The position numbers and the translations under genes are program-made. 64,000 nt of DNA. Source: Bacteroidota bacterium. Lineage in GTDB: Bacteria > Bacteroidota > Bacteroidia > Bacteroidales > F082. Every line of letters begins with the position of its first letter. The first letter of the stretch is position 1. Positions 63,816 through 64,000 of the stretch are shown here, piece after piece. The notes beneath the pieces were generated by a model. It had not been told where the DNA came from, did no database searches, and worked only from the letters and a program-made list of their open reading frames with translations. Location of the stretch: NCBI GenBank assembly GCA_018830105.1, contig JAHJTC010000017.1, positions 19,884 through 83,883 on the forward strand, written 5' to 3'.

Positions 63816-64000
63816 CGATCACCTTTTATGATTTACTGTTTTCTGCCATACTATCGGACCTAGTGTCATGTCAACACTACTTTAGCCGGCCCAAGTCTTG
63901 ATCTTTTTCCTCATATCTTCAAAATAAATCCTTTACGTCCCGCATGTGCGGGATGCGCAGATTTTCTTTTTCGATCTGAGAAAAAATCGCTGCGACTTAA
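63816..64000. other. Right end of window, short palindromes only
   Basis: No gene was found. TAGTGT-CATGTCA-ACACTA (near 63861-63879) and TCCCGCA-TG-TGCGGGA (63938-63953) form hairpins; the second resembles the one at 12567. A frame running into the edge on the minus strand is short and unrecognised. Confidence 0.45.

Noticed and set aside
63666..63863. Open frame of 65 codons in repeat copy 4
   Set aside because: It lies in the same non-coding repeat in a different frame from that of copy 1; no codon conservation.

Overview
The window looks like chromosomal DNA from an uncultured member of the Bacteroidota, probably near Bacteroidales/Marinilabiliales. The evidence is C-terminal type IX secretion (T9SS) sorting domains, many lipoproteins with an SCK-type lipobox, promoters of the Bacteroidota kind (a TAnnTTTG -7 box, sometimes with TTG about 20 nt upstream), few Shine-Dalgarno sequences, a PID-CTERM-like small protein, and REP-type palindromes with a REP-associated transposase. 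No phage module, CRISPR array or rRNA operon is visible. One tRNA (Arg, anticodon ACG) is present.

Layout. 1-3.2 kb: an Lnt-like nitrilase running off the left edge, a C45 acyltransferase and a remnant of a T9SS protein, all AT-rich. 3.6-6.6 kb: a SNF2 helicase, followed by palindromic direct repeats. 7.1-12.5 kb: two tandem lipoproteins, each with two family-3 solute-binding domains, followed by a STAS/kinase-like fusion, possibly a signalling set. 12.8-21.3 kb: household genes (a lipoprotein phosphoesterase, an acyl-CoA ligase, an AbgT transporter, a TIGR00266 protein, a duplicated-domain lipoprotein and a K+ channel). 21.4-30.1 kb: an acetate-uptake neighbourhood (DUF485, ActP-like symporter and porin in one operon; a divergent Crp/Fnr regulator; a Cache-PAS-CBS-DUF294 sensor). 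30.3-36.3 kb: secreted T9SS proteins. 36.7-49.3 kb: an SDR, tRNA-Arg, an AI-2E permease, DUF456, a split transketolase, a LruC protein, a C69 dipeptidase and MscS. 49.9-57 kb: a hybrid kinase, a free-standing Thr-tRNA editing domain, RarA, an SDR, a possible class I isoprenoid synthase, and DUF2007 and CsbD proteins. 57-64 kb: a decayed zone with two frameshifted genes, a broken nucleotidyltransferase, an aminotransferase, a RAYT element and a DUF5808 protein.

The most unusual material is non-coding. A structured repeat of about 350 bp occurs four times (26.8, 40.2, 40.7 and 63.4 kb), and at two loci it lies between direct repeats of roughly 90-118 bp. A 656-bp transposase unit at 62.4 kb has perfect 33-bp inverted ends and abuts a truncated copy of itself. 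Several other REP-like palindromic arrays fill intergenic gaps.

Functional links that can be read with some confidence are the DUF485-ActP-porin operon, the two-gene transketolase, the T9SS protein paired with the PID-CTERM protein, and the lipoprotein paired with the LruC protein. The link between the solute-binding lipoproteins and the STAS/kinase protein is inferred only from adjacency and shared strand.
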